DNA from: Lutjanus erythropterus
Lineage: Eukaryota; Chordata; Actinopteri; Lutjaniformes; Lutjanidae
Length of the DNA: 64,000 nucleotides
Reading direction: 5' to 3'
Assembly (NCBI GenBank): GCA_020091685.1
Contig: CM034609.1
Span: 14,538,023-14,602,022 of the forward strand
In this document: in pieces, positions 9,573 through 20,588 of the stretch
Numbering within the stretch: position 1 is the stretch's first letter
Layout of the letters: the number at the start of each line of letters is the position of its first letter
Notes under the pieces: model-generated
What the model was told of the DNA's origin: nothing
The model's input: the letters and a program-made list of their open reading frames with translations, nothing else
Database searches by the model: none
Translations under genes and position numbers: made by a program

Positions 9573-11310
9573 GAATGTTTTTTGCTCAAGCGAATGCAAT
9601 AAGCTTACATACTTTTCTTTTGGCAGTTCAGAAATTATTTGCTTGTTAAAGTGTGGTACAGAAAGTTTGCTGTGACGATGAAAAAAGGGTGAGTTGTTGT
9701 GACACTGTAGTACACATGTTCAACATGGTGGCAGTGTTGCACTGTCTTTGGGACACCTGAAGCCCTCTGTGCCACTCAGTACCAAGCAGCTGGAGACAGA
9801 GCTGAGGATTATGAAGCAGCCATGTGGATCAACAGGCTGATTTTTTACCAAATTGTGATGTACAGAGCACCACACATGTCAGCTTGAGCGTGGTGCAGAT
9901 TGTGATGTGGAGATACACACAATACACGATTGTCTGAGCTCAGAAAATGTGCTGAATTATGTAAGATCTAATCATGTCTCCTTATCAAAAGAGACAGCCT
10001 CGCTGGAGAAATCAGTGAGTTTTCAGCAAGCAGGAAATGTTTGCAGTCACTCATGACTGACAACACAACCTCTGTTCAGCCTCGAGGTCCTCAGACAAGC
10101 CAGCGTTACAGCCGAGTATCAAGGCAAACATCATTCAAATCCCCCAGTCCACCTCCTCATGCTGCCAGCAGGAGTTCTCGTAGATGGGCCTGGCTCCGCT
10201 CTGCCAACTGCGCCATAAAATAAACACACAGTAAATCCAGCGTGATTAACATTAATCATGATCACGTCACTGCTAATGCACTGACTGAGGGCCATACAGT
10301 GAAATCACACTGACCGAGACGCTTGTCTTCTCGTGAGGAGGGGGTCGGCACAGTCGAGAACGGCGCTGTGATAACGAATAAAAATCCATTAAATGTAAAA
10401 AAAAAAAAAGTGCAATGAACGAGTTTCGGAACGCGAATGACGTGATCCGAAATGCACAAATCAACATAGGTGTTAGACACGGTAAACTGCACTTTATTTG
10501 CTTGACCCCTGCATCTGGAGTGAGCACTGCTTTGAAAACATGCAACTTTTTGGGTAAGACATTTATTTAAAAGGCTCTTTTCAACTGTGGCAGTGCCAGA
10601 CACAGTTTGACTAAAAGGTCCCACAAGGCTTGTAACTTATTGTCGAGGATTGGATTTCAGCTAAAATTAGCCATCAGACCCAATTTATTACTCTGATTGA
10701 GGACTCTGAAAATGCCAGTAACGGGCTCTCCATTATATAAGCTAAGCCCTGAGCTGAAGATATAATGTTGCAGTTTAATTCAACCCACATCACTTGCGAG
10801 GCAAATGTGTAAAAGTGGTAGTAATGGTAGCTTAGGTTTCCCTAAAGTATTGAACTGGCCTGAGAGGCTTGGAAAAACAGCAAAATCCCCTACCAATTTT
10901 ATGGAGGTGGCAAAACAAGCGTCTTTCCTGAGGTGACTTGACTTATTAAACCCACTGGAGACCGAGAGTTATGAAACGATAGGCCAAACTCGAACTGGCA
11001 CGTTACGGCTCGGTCAGTTTCGGGACAAAATGCACCTCAGTCTGCAAACAAGATCTGCTCACAGTTAAAGAAATGTTCCTGTCATTTCATTCATGATCTT
11101 AATTAAAAATAATTCAGTCCTGGCATGGTGAATTTCACTGTAATGTGTTTAAGTTACAATCATCAGTGTTGCAGAGATGCTTAATAGCCATTCATAATGA
11201 AATGGTTCTGTTTATGAGGCGCGTCACATTAGTTTACAATCATAAATCATTTGTTCATCTGTTGAACAGAGTGTGCAGCTCTGTACTGTAAAAGACCTCT
11301 CTTAAATGTA
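9573..11310. other. Non-coding stretch, partly regulatory-like
   Basis: No gene recognised. 10180-10330 has a higher-complexity texture with AACATTAATCATGATCACG, a possible regulatory element. An A13 run near 10397 and open frames of 90-120 codons on the minus strand at 10262-10624 have no family resemblance. Confidence 0.4.
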
Positions 11311-11974
11311 CACTGTAAAAAAAAAAATGTCTGAGAAAACTCAAGCAACTGTCCTTATTAAAGTTTTGAATCTAAGTCAATTTCAGATTTTATCCAAAGA
11401 ATAAAAGTAAATTATCTCAACAAAGGATTATTAGTGATTGAAACTTTTTCCAAACTTACTCAAACCCCTCAAAATTTGAAGTAAGCTGCTTTGAAATTCT
11501 GAGTTGAGATGATTTACCTTTCTTCTTTTAAAAAAAACTCTAATTTTTGAGTTTTAGAGATGAAGAAATGTGTTCAAAAGTTGAGTAAATTCATTAAAGT
11601 GAAAGTGAATAATGGTTAATAATTTAAAGGTACAATCAACAGGATTTGTCCAAGCTGTTTGCAAATGCACCAGAAATTTTGTTTGTTGTTATCTGACCCT
11701 CATTCCTCAGGTGTCAGATTTTGACATTTTGGGATGGTACAATGTCACAAGCACAACAAAATATTAAGAAATACATGCAGAGGGCAGGGTTTCTGCAGAC
11801 ACAGCCACCATCACACATGTCTAGTGGGTCAGAGGTCTTGAGAGGGATTAAGCGCATATATATTGTTTGTTTTTTTTTTCAGGAAAATGTTGCACATCGT
11901 GCCTTTAAACTTAAAAACATATCGAAGCCAACTGCCTTAAAATTCAGAATTTTCTCAACTTCTTTTTAAAGTGT
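11311..11974. mobile_element. CACTGTAAAAA...CTCAA element carrying a nested insertion
   Basis: The left end CACTGTAAAAAAAAAAATG, followed by GAGAAAACTCAAGCAACTG, matches a common fish non-autonomous repeat. The right end, TGCCTTAAAATTCAGAATTT then TCTCAACTTC and TTTTTAAAGTGTA, is the inverse terminus. The two ends are split by a 280-base TTAA-bounded element at 11628-11904. Related right ends occur at 52.5 kb. The outer flanks read GTA and TAC, consistent with a TA-type target but not decisive. Confidence 0.7.
11624..11908. mobile_element. TTAA-bounded MITE (family A), complete, nested
   Basis: TTAA at 11624-11627 is followed by AGGTACAATCAAC, and the right end ATCGTGCCT is followed by TTAA at 11905-11908. 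The ends are inverted repeats (AGGTACAATC against AGGCACGATG). The interior is shared with 885-1070. It inserted into the CACTGTAAAAA element, giving a relative age order. No coding capacity; open frames crossing it are accidental. Confidence 0.8.
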
Positions 11975-12558
11975 ATACTTTTCTCTGCTTTATTAGAAAT
12001 TGTTTATCATTGTACAAATCTGTCGTAAACGAACAGTGGCAACAGTGTTTCTCCAGAGGTTTTGCACACAAGCTCACCTGAAGACAAATGTCCTTTTGAT
12101 TGAAAAGTCGTTTGCTCCTCACTGTTTAAACACAGGTGTTGATTCTGGTGAAAATGACTGCTGCTGCTGCTGCTGCTACTGCCTCCCTCCCTGCGTTTGC
12201 TCGTTCAAATATGAAACAGGCCAACTGGTGCCTCTGCTGAATACACTTAGGGCAGGACCAGTGGACACTCCGGCAATTATCAGAGATTATTTGTGCACTA
12301 CAACCCCCAGGACCCCACCCCAGCGCACACATACACTCCCTCTCTAGTTTTTTCCACCCACCAAACTCAAACAACACGAGCAGCAGAGGATCATAATAGT
12401 TTGTAGTTTTGAACAGGTCCACCGCTTGAACGTGTGCACTGGCGCCGCTGCCAGGAAACAGTCTGTGCTGCCGTACCGCTGCAACACATGAAGACAGGCT
12501 CTGCCATGGCTCTGGACACAAACAAGAACACGGGCCAGACGTCCCTCTCTCCCCTCTC
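11975..12558. other. Non-coding stretch with a short CTG run
   Basis: A GCT/CTG run of about seven units sits at 12158-12181, and it gives the poly-Ala and poly-Cys look of translated frames here. The overlapping 115- and 131-codon frames have no recognisable domain. Confidence 0.45.
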
Positions 12559-13037
12559 TTAAAGAGAAAGTTTTGGATTTCTGGGAGTTAGGTCATTTGA
12601 GGTATCGATAGTTGGCCTCAGTTTGGAGAAGCAGAAATGAATACTGCTACAGGTAGCTAAGGAATGTGCTGCTGCGAACAGGGTCAGCAGCAAAATGAAT
12701 TTTAGCAACTTAAAAAAAATCAATACCAGTTTAAGTGTATGCTACATTTTCAGCCGGCTCTGTGGGCGCCAACGCTGGTCACTACTGCACAGACTCTGGC
12801 ACCAAATGATGTTACCAGTGCAAGATGGCGACGCGTGTATCCAGGATATTTTAGCTTCATTTTTTGTACCATAGGAGGACGTGGAAAGGTGTCATCCATC
12901 TTTATTTGTTGCTGACCCTGTTCACAGCAGACTGAATGTGTGCCGACTGCCGTTCGTACTGTATAGAGTAGTACCTCATACAACCCCACTTAAAAAAACT
13001 AAACTAAAAAAACTAAAAATCCTCACTATCCCCTTAA
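12559..13037. mobile_element. Inverted-ended TTAA-bounded element
   Basis: Left end TTAAAGAGAAAGTTTTGGAT. The right end, read on the minus strand, is TTAAGGGGATAGTGAGGATT followed by TAAGTGGGGTTGTATGAGGT. The interior contains CAGTTTGGAGAAGCAGAAAT, GCGAACAGGGTCAGCAGCAA and CAAGATGGCGACGCGTG ... CCAGGATATTTTAGCTTC. I recognise all of these as parts of an abundant fish interspersed repeat. TTAA occurs at both ends. About 480 bases, non-coding. Confidence 0.75.
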
Positions 13038-13443
13038 GAGAGGGAGAAAGTGTCTCACTCTGCAGCCTCCTGAATGTTCACAGTACATGCAGACAACAAC
13101 AAGGAAGCACAGAGATATTGCTGTGACAGCAGGCGTCAAAATATGTTAACAGCCCTCTGTGCTTTCTTTCGTTCCGCTAAGATTATCTGAGTAGGTTTTA
13201 CTTCCCAGGGTGCAGTATGGATTCCTGCGCGTCTGTGGTTGGCACAAACTGCACGTCTCGTGGCACACAGACCCTGGCCCGTGGCACTGGCATCCGTCGA
13301 GCCCACACCCAGTGCCATGCTGCACACTCTTCACCACTGACATCCTCCACTCTGACCAGAGACTGTAAACACCAATGGAATGGACCACACACACACTCGC
13401 AATTTTTGAGTGAGCTGCTTGGTGCAGGAGCATGCGTGAAGGA
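13038..13443. other. Unique non-coding stretch
   Basis: Moderately GC-rich. Open frames on both strands run into the CA microsatellite and gain length from it (His/Thr or Cys/Val runs), so they are artefacts. No recognised feature. Confidence 0.45.
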
Positions 13444-13464
13444 ACACACACACACACACACACG

Positions 13465-13532
<68 letters not shown>
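13444..13532. repeat. (CA)n microsatellite
   Basis: About 44 dinucleotides with two CG interruptions at 13461-13470 (CACGCACGCA), then an uninterrupted run of more than 30 units. Likely length-polymorphic. Confidence 0.98.
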
Positions 13533-13535
<3 letters not shown>

Positions 13536-15210
13536 CTGGACTTAAAGGCCCAATCAGAAATGTTGCCTTTTTTATGAGCATGTAAATTACAGATCTTCAT
13601 GTGTATTTTAAGAATTTGACAAGCTTTTCAAACATGAGATTGTTTCACCTGTGTGTTTACAGCCATCACTGATTTAATCCACAAAAAAGAATTCTGTGCT
13701 AAAATGTATTTTATTTGCATTGGAAATTTTTGTTGAAATGTTGTGACTGCATCCATTTTTTTTAGTACAAGGTGGAATATTTTCAATGTTTGATTTCGTA
13801 GTATCCAAAAGTATTCAGATTATATTACATTTTCTGTAATCCAATGTATTACTTAATATCTTTTTGACTGTATGTTTGCTTATTTTACTTCAGTGAGCAC
13901 AGCAATATCTCAATGAACAGATTACTGCAATTTTGAAAACATTATTTGGTAAGAATGGACATCCTTTAAAAAAATTTAACAATTAAAAGAGACAAAAATA
14001 ACAGGTATCCAGTAACAGTTACATAATATCCTAAACAGCAGTGGTGTAAATCAGGGTGGATGGCACAGTAATGCAGTAGGAGAGGCGCTGCAGGAAGTGG
14101 GCTGTTTGTACTGCACGACAATGTGTACTTTACAGGCCTCTGCGGGTTAGAGCCGCGTGTATATAATGGCCAAGTTGTACAGTAGCTGACCACTCGGTGA
14201 CAGATGCCAGCTGACAGGTGGGACCACAACACCTCTTCTGAATCTTAACGCCCAGAGACCAGAGCTTCATTTCTCATTTCTGCCAGGCGCTGCAGCCACT
14301 TAGCTGTCCATTCCTGTGGAAAAGGTTACAGCTAAATTTGCACGGACACTGAAACTATCAAACAAAAAGGTATCTCGTGAAAATATAGAAAACCAATGAA
14401 CACACTATACTGTCATTTCTGGATCATAACAACAACTACAATTAGTTGAAAGCCCAAGACACCAATCAGTCACTGAAACTGAGTTCTCCGAGTTCATCCT
14501 GCTACAAGCTTTGCAGACTTTGCAAACACTCTGGGAGCTCCAGCATGCTGCTGTTCCCTCCGACATGCAGTCTCAGTTGGTGGGATTTACAACCCCAGGC
14601 AGGGCTGAGAGTGCAGGCAGGGAGGTATAGGACCTCTGTCCTGACCAAAACTTCCCTGCTTTCTCCATTATCAGCAGCAGGTGTGCCCTTTAAAAAACAC
14701 AAGGTCAAGTAGTTCCCCTGCGCTTGATTTGAAGGGTGAAGATGAGGCAGGCTATTCCTATCAGCTTACATTCATTGGGCCCTTTGCTGCCACCATGCCC
14801 TCCAGGTGACTCCACTCATTTATATTGAACTTCTGTGGTCAAACTGGTTTTACTGGTATGGCAGCAGCAGCGCTCTTTGCACTAGAGCTTACGTCAAACA
14901 TGCGGTGCACAGTAAACAGCTTTGCCAATCCATCTAAATATTGGGAGAAGGAATGAAAGAGGGACGGGAGCAACGCCGTTCATGACTCAAAAGGCCTTTC
15001 ACGTGGGTCAAGGCAGACTGCATCGCTCTCGTAGCTTTGAGGGAGTTGCCACGCTGCGTTTGTTTTCTGACTAGTTTTAAATAAACAAGCCCAACTCCAG
15101 ATTTAATGAACAGGAAAAACAGGCTGATGAGAGAAATCAATTTATTTAAGATCTGATGCCACATGATAAACAGTGCATAGACATTTCTGGCAAGGATGGA
15201 TTTATAATAG
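13533..15210. other. Non-coding stretch
   Basis: No gene recognised. AT-rich up to about 14000, then moderately complex. The 88-codon frames near 14000-14230 and 14446-14712 have no family resemblance. Confidence 0.45.
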
Positions 15211-16177
15211 CTCCTCCCCATAATTGGAATGCTGTGTAAAATGTAAATACAAATGCAATGCAATGATTTACAACATGACTGTTATTCAGTGCAATACTGT
15301 ACCTAAACAATATTTAATGTTTGAACAGGTAAACTTGATTATTTCTCATAAATATGCACTCATTCTTAAATTTAATGACAGCAGCACTTTCCAGAAAGGT
15401 TGGGACAGGGACATGTTTACCACCTTTTCTTTTAACAACACTCAGTCAGCATTTAGGAAGTGAGGACACAAATTGACGATGTTTTCAAAGTGAAAGTCTT
15501 CCTAGCTTCATATGTGACTTCAGGTGCTCTGTGGTCTCTGTTGTCGTATTTTGCACTTCATAATGCACCACACATTTTCAATGGGAGACAGGTCTGGACA
15601 GCAAGCAGTCCAGTCTAGTGTCCAAACTCTTTTACTACAAAGCCACCATGTTGGAATATGTCTTGGCTTTGTCTTCCTGAAATAAGCAGAGGTGTCTCGG
15701 AAAAAGATGTCAGCATATGTTGCTCCAAAACCTGTATGTGCATTCAGTGTTGGTTTTCAGCCCTGATGTGCAGAGATTTCTCTGAATCTTTTAATGATAT
15801 TATGGATTATAGATAGTAGAGTTCCTGAATTCCTTGCAGTTTTGTGTTGAGAATCATTTGTAAACTGTTGGACCTTCATCCCACGCAGCTTTTCATAAAG
15901 CATCAAGGATGCCCCTTTAATACCTAATGATACTGTCACCTGCTACCTGCTCACCTGTTTATTTGTGGTGTTTTTGAGTATTCCATGACCGTCCCAGTCT
16001 TTTATTGTCCCTGTCCCAATTTGTTTGAAACATGCTGCAGACATTAAAATTCAGAACGAGTGTATATTTACAAAAATAATAAAGTTTATCAGTTTGAACA
16101 GTAAATATCTTGATGTTTTACTGCATTCAGCTGAATACAATGTGAAAACTTCAGCTTTTTTGGAACTAATGTTTGTA
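15211..16177 (-). mobile_element. Tc1/mariner-like element, internally deleted fossil 1
   Basis: The left end (CCCCATAATTGGAATGCTGT, then GTAAAATGTAAATACAAATG) and right end (TTTTTTGGAACTAATGTTTG) are decayed versions of the CCCAATTCCAAAAAAGTTGG ends of a widespread fish Tc1-like element. Inner repeats GGTTGGGACAGGGACATG (15398) and GTCCCTGTCCCAATTTG (16006) are inverted to each other. Transposase remnants lie on the minus strand. At about 970 bases it is shorter than an intact Tc1-type element (roughly 1.3-1.7 kb); the middle of the transposase is missing between about 15740 and 15760. Confidence 0.85.
15520..15939 (-). pseudogene. Tc1-like transposase remnant
   Basis: Read on the minus strand. 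15757-15939 translates to a helix-turn-helix region with VQQFTND, KTARN and IHNIIKRFRE, matching the DNA-binding N-terminus of Tc1-like transposases. 15711-15737 gives IQVLEQHML and 15520-15621 gives CPDLSPIENVW, which surrounds the third catalytic acidic residue (E) of the DDE/D domain. The last two lie in different frames, and an in-frame stop separates them, so at least one frameshift is present. The segment with the first two catalytic acids is deleted. Not functional. Confidence 0.85.
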
Positions 16178-16896
16178 ATTTAAAATAGTGATTTTAATGA
16201 TACTAGCCCAGCTGTTTCATGAAAGCTTTGGTAACTCAGGAGATTATAGCTCACCTGTAATGCAGCTGGTTTTAAGGCTATGAAAGGACTTCTGTTTGTT
16301 CACTTTGACGTCCCGTAGCTGAACCAAAGTGAATCCCCCTCTTGTGTCAAAGCAACATTTGCATGAAAGCTACCAGAATGACACAGATCAACAATAATAC
16401 ACAACCGCCCTACTCAGATGAAAACTGCTATCTTCATGATCTGTTGACTTTGTGAACAAATAGGATGAGTAAATGTTATAATGTGTAAAGCATAAGAACG
16501 GAGCAGTTAGAGGGTAAATACAACAATGTCAGAACAGCTGTGAACACAGCGTGTCCTTCAGATGAGCTGGTGACCCAAAAAAAAAAAGATCTTTGTGTGA
16601 AAGTTGAAATACAAGTCACACTGGGTGAGCAACAAATCCTTGAATCCTTAAAGCCTTTCTCTTTCTGCTGTAAAACTGCATGTTAGTGTAATATGAAGGT
16701 CCTCTATATGTATAAATGTGTGTGTTTGATCTGGGCCAGCTGATATTAGCCCATTGCATATAATTGGTACTGACTCATACTGATCCGTGAGTTAGTGAGA
16801 CAAGTCAGTATAGAAATGCCAAAATAGACATAATTTAGAAACAGTATCACCTTTGTAAAGTTTGTCTGTCAGAGAGCACTGATAAGCTGATTCAAC
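16178..16896. other. Non-coding stretch
   Basis: No gene or recognised repeat. An A11 run lies near 16577. Confidence 0.45.
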
Positions 16897-17040
16897 TTTA
16901 AAGGTCCAGTGTGTAGACGGATATATTGTCAGAATATGGCAGAAATTTAATATAATACTCATAAATGTGTTTTATAATGTATTAAACCTTGAAAAAATAA
17001 TTAGCAACAGTTTGTAAACATGTTTATCTTTTTCTACATA
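16897..17040. mobile_element. TTAAAGGTCCAGTGTGTAG-type element, truncated
   Basis: TTTAAAGGTCCAGTGTGTAG is the start of a very common fish non-autonomous repeat. It is followed by GGCAGAAATTTAATATAATA and CATAAATGTGTTTTATAATG, in the order expected. The family's usual right end is not seen. It joins the group of TTAA-edged elements in this window. Confidence 0.75.
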
Positions 17041-17084
17041 TATACAGAGATTTAACAAAGTTGATGATTCTTGCACTTGTTGCA

Positions 17085-17147
17085 CTTTTATCCAAAGTCC
17101 CTTTGGATAAAAGCATCAGCTAGTGAATTTAATGTTTTGTAATGTGC
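17085..17147. mobile_element. SINE/LINE-tail-like fragment with perfect hairpin
   Basis: CTTTTATCCAAAG and CTTTGGATAAAAG form a perfect 13-base inverted repeat around TCC. The second arm continues CATCAGCTAGTGAATTTAAT and GTTTTGTAATG, close to the TTTGGATAAAAGCGTCTGC tail found on many fish SINEs and LINEs. The body of a retroposon upstream is not recognisable. Confidence 0.55.
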
Positions 17148-17410
17148 GTGCATCTGTGTAGAATTCATCATCACCTTGATAGAACTCAATATAGTTACTA
17201 TGTGTGTTTATACAGAGTGTATTTGCGACACTGTCTGTGCTCTATATGTGTGGAGTTTTGTTTGTGTGGTCCGGTGGGCGGTGGAGGATCATTATAATAC
17301 CAAGTCAGATCAGTTTAAGTGTAAAAACTAGCATTTCTATTAAAAATAGTGATGTTTTCGATTAATTAATGGGGTACTCTTTGAGATTAAGATGCTCAAA
17401 GTCACATAAA
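17148..17410. other. Short non-coding stretch
   Basis: No recognised feature; GT-rich around 17190-17290. Confidence 0.4.
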
Positions 17411-17470
17411 ATATTTATTTAACCTTTATTTAACCAGGCAACCCTCATGGAGATTAAAGTTTTTTTCGAA
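17411..17470. mobile_element. TTTATTTAACCAGG fish repeat fragment
   Basis: TTATTTAACCTTTATTTAAC followed by CAGGCAACCCTCATGGAGAT is close to the CTTTATTTAACCAGGTAAGTC-type repeat scattered in fish genomes. Only about 60 bases remain; class uncertain. Confidence 0.5.
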
Positions 17471-20170
17471 GGTGTGTTATCATGTGAGATTTTGATTTTG
17501 TTTGATTTTATGCTACTCCAGAAGGCCAGTTAGACAGTGATAATGGGAAAGATAATAAATAACTCCCTATAAACATATTTATTGTCAGGTAAATCTCAAG
17601 TAACAAGGAGCTCATCACTCACCGACACAAAGTGCTCAGGCAGAAGAGCCTTTTACGCCACATTAGGGAAAAGAGAAATGTGCAAGAATAACAACCGTGT
17701 CACTGATGATTTTTCAGGGGTTGAAAAGGAGGAGATATTATAAAGAAGAAAAAAAAAAAGATTCCATGACAGTATCCAGGACTGGCTTTCAGATCAGAGG
17801 TTGCAAAGCGTTACAGCTTTCAAGGCTTTTATCATCCCGAGCGAAGGGCGGCCGGGTCGGAAGGATAAATGAGGAGCTGCACTCCACTCTGGTGTCAGGT
17901 GGGTTTCAGGTTCCTGCTCCCCAAAATGTTTTTAGTGTTGACTTTCACCTTGTAGCCTGCCTGCAGCTCTCCTGGGCCTACTTATCATGTACAACAAGAA
18001 TGATTGATGACCGGGGGGAGTGATCATCAGCTTCGAGGGCTGATGCAGCAGCCAGCTCATAATTCTTTGACTGTGAAGAGATTAAATTAAACTGGAAACC
18101 AGAAGCTTCCCTGATCTTCTCCGAGAGTCGGTGAGTCAGTGTAGAAACAGGTGCTTGATTTGTTTGTCATCCATGTTTGTTTATGTAAATATACATCAGT
18201 TTGACACGCCATCTACTTTTTCCCTGTGTTTTGTCCTTTTTTTTCCTCAGCTACATGGAAAAGTGGAAAAGCTTTGTTAATGTTTAAACTTCCAGGCGTG
18301 ATCATTTATTCACGTCTTTAAACAATAATTGAATAATTCTTTTCTTTTTTTTAAATTGAAAACGCATAAACCGATCTGTATGTTTTTCGTGTGGTGTACT
18401 TACTGAAGTTATCACAACTGATTTACATGTATGATGAGTAATATGACTGAATTTGAATGTTTTATAGAAAAGAACAGGCATTCAGTGGTTAGTTTGAAAC
18501 GAGGAAACACAAGGCGTGAAAAGAGACAGAACAACAGTGCAAACATAGATAACGTCCTTACTCAGTTTATAGCTAAGCAAATATATTATGGTAGTCAACT
18601 CTGAGCTCCAGCTCAGGAGATTATGCTGATTTGCTTTTTACGGTTTATTTAAACCAACAGTCAAAAGGCATTTTCTGCACCTGTGTCTCGTCACCATGTA
18701 TAATATTCTTCAGCTTTGGTCATTGGGATTTTTATACACATATATATTTTTTACCAACAGAACAAAAAAGATTATTGGATTTCTTTGGAGGAAATTAAAA
18801 AAGCGTAGAGCATTCTTAGTTTCCTTATGGTTAATCCTGTCCCCTAGTTTGTATATTACTGAATTGTTTTCGTAATAACGTGGCCACAACATAATTCCTG
18901 CCTAGATTTTTGTTCACAGACGATGTTTCTTTAAAATAATACATTTAATAATACATTTAACACACTGGATCTGTAAACAGGTGGTTGGGGTGTCCGGGGT
19001 TCAGTCAGGGGTCCAGACTCCTGCAACAGAAGCATTTTGGTTAAGTATTAGTAAAAAAATTTTATGTCTCACGTCACTGCTGACTTTTGAATATTGTTGT
19101 AGTCACTAGGATTTCAAATGAAATGAAACATATTGTCACTGAACCTTTTAGTGATGGGGTCAGTATTAACAATTTTGCAACTTTCTGGGTAAATTAATGA
19201 AATTATTTCCTCATGATGTTGATAGTATTTTGGTCGGCGCACATTTTCCACACTTATCCCTAAAATGTGACTCTTCTCACCAAAGTTGGTCATCATCATC
19301 TAACTTTAACTTATTATGTTGTCACCACTAACTTGTAAATAGTGAATAAGATAATCTTTCTGTTAAAATAGTAAATTTATAGATTATAAACCAAATAGTC
19401 TTCTTCAGCAATTTTGTTTGATAGATACATTGGAAGGTAGATAGAAAACACTACAAGAAACGTATGGCATGCAGCAAATGCTCCAGGTCATATTCAAATC
19501 TCCAAAATGTGATACAGCCAATGCAGCCAGCAGGATTTAAAAGATTTTCCTGCTAAGCACAAAAGGAAATATCCAACACATGACTTTGCACAGTTGTAGA
19601 TCTCACAGCCTTTGTTTTATGCACATTTAAACTGAATACAATTCTGGACATTGCACACAGTGACGACACATACGGGGCAGGCAGGTGGATGGACTCATTT
19701 GTCAGGCAGGTGGATGGTCAGACAGCATGTCTGTAGACAGGTCTGGCTATCCTGGAATGTGCCTCTTTGATCCCAGGATTATGGTTTCATCGTTTGGGCT
19801 GGGCTCATCTGCTCTTCTCTGATCCATGAGGCCCCTCAGATCCTACTTGTCTGTCATGATATGTAGATCGTATCGCCTGCATGGTTCCTTCCCTAGGATT
19901 AAACATACCTAAATTTGCAATATTATACCAGTTATGAATTATGAAAAATGTCTGTGTGAGAATGTCCTTTCTACCAAGACCACAACTGCAAAAAGTTAGT
20001 TTTGAAATAGTGTGTGTAGTAGGCTAATTACTTATGCAATAAAGTGCTTTATTTCCAACCATAACAGGATGACCTTTAATAGAAAAAAACAAAAAAAACA
20101 AAAACTCAACGTACGCAGAAACAAAATTAATTCCAGAAGAGTTTAGAATTTTTTGAACATGTTAAATTTG
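17471..20170. other. Long non-coding stretch
   Basis: No gene or further repeat recognised. A 108-codon frame at 17697-18023 has no family resemblance. GGCAGGTGGATGG occurs twice, 34 bases apart (19680-19730). An A-rich run lies at 20084-20104. Confidence 0.45.
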
Positions 20171-20588
20171 TACAAACCCCAATTCCAAAAACTTTGGCAT
20201 ACTAGTGTTTCTACTACAATAATGTGGGTTTTTGAATGCAGTGCCACCGGAGGGGTCAAAGGTCGCGGGCATTCAATGTTGGTTTTGTGCAGAAATTTCT
20301 CTGGATTCTATGTATCTTTTGGTGATATTATGGATTGTGGTTGATGAAATCCCTAAATTCCTAACAGTTTTGTGTTAAGAAACATTGTTCTTAAACTGTT
20401 GGACTATTGGCCATCACGGTCTTTCACAAAGGCCGTCCCAACTTTTTTGGAACGTGTTGCTGGCATCAAATATTGAATATCTTGTCATTGTACTGTGTTC
20501 AATTGAGTACAAGGCAAAAAATGATTTGCAAATCACTGCATTCTGTTTTTATTTACTTTCTACACAGAGTCACAACTATTTTGGAATT
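20171..20588 (-). mobile_element. Tc1/mariner-like element, internally deleted fossil 2
   Basis: Starts TACAAACCCCAATTCCAAAA and ends CACAACTATTTTGGAATTTA, the expected inverted ends. Inner CCGTCCCAACTTTTTTGGAA and GATTTGCAAATCACTGCATT are hallmarks of the same family as 15.2-16.2 kb, and this copy is better preserved at the ends. Only about 420 bases remain, so most of the transposase is deleted; the surviving coding piece is at 20321-20408. Confidence 0.88.
20321..20408 (-). pseudogene. Tc1-like transposase N-terminal remnant
   Basis: The minus strand gives IVQQFKNNVS, a stop codon, then HKTVRNLGISST and IHNI. These match the helix-turn-helix region of the 15.8 kb remnant and of Tc1-like transposases generally. 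The stop in the middle and the loss of the whole catalytic domain show that it is dead. Confidence 0.85.

Noticed and set aside
12126..12521. 131-codon minus-strand frame with poly-Ala
   Set aside because: Length comes from the GCT/CTG run; no domain, no neighbouring gene structure.
13146..13600. Several 89-127-codon frames with Cys-Val or His-Thr runs
   Set aside because: Products of translating the CA microsatellite.
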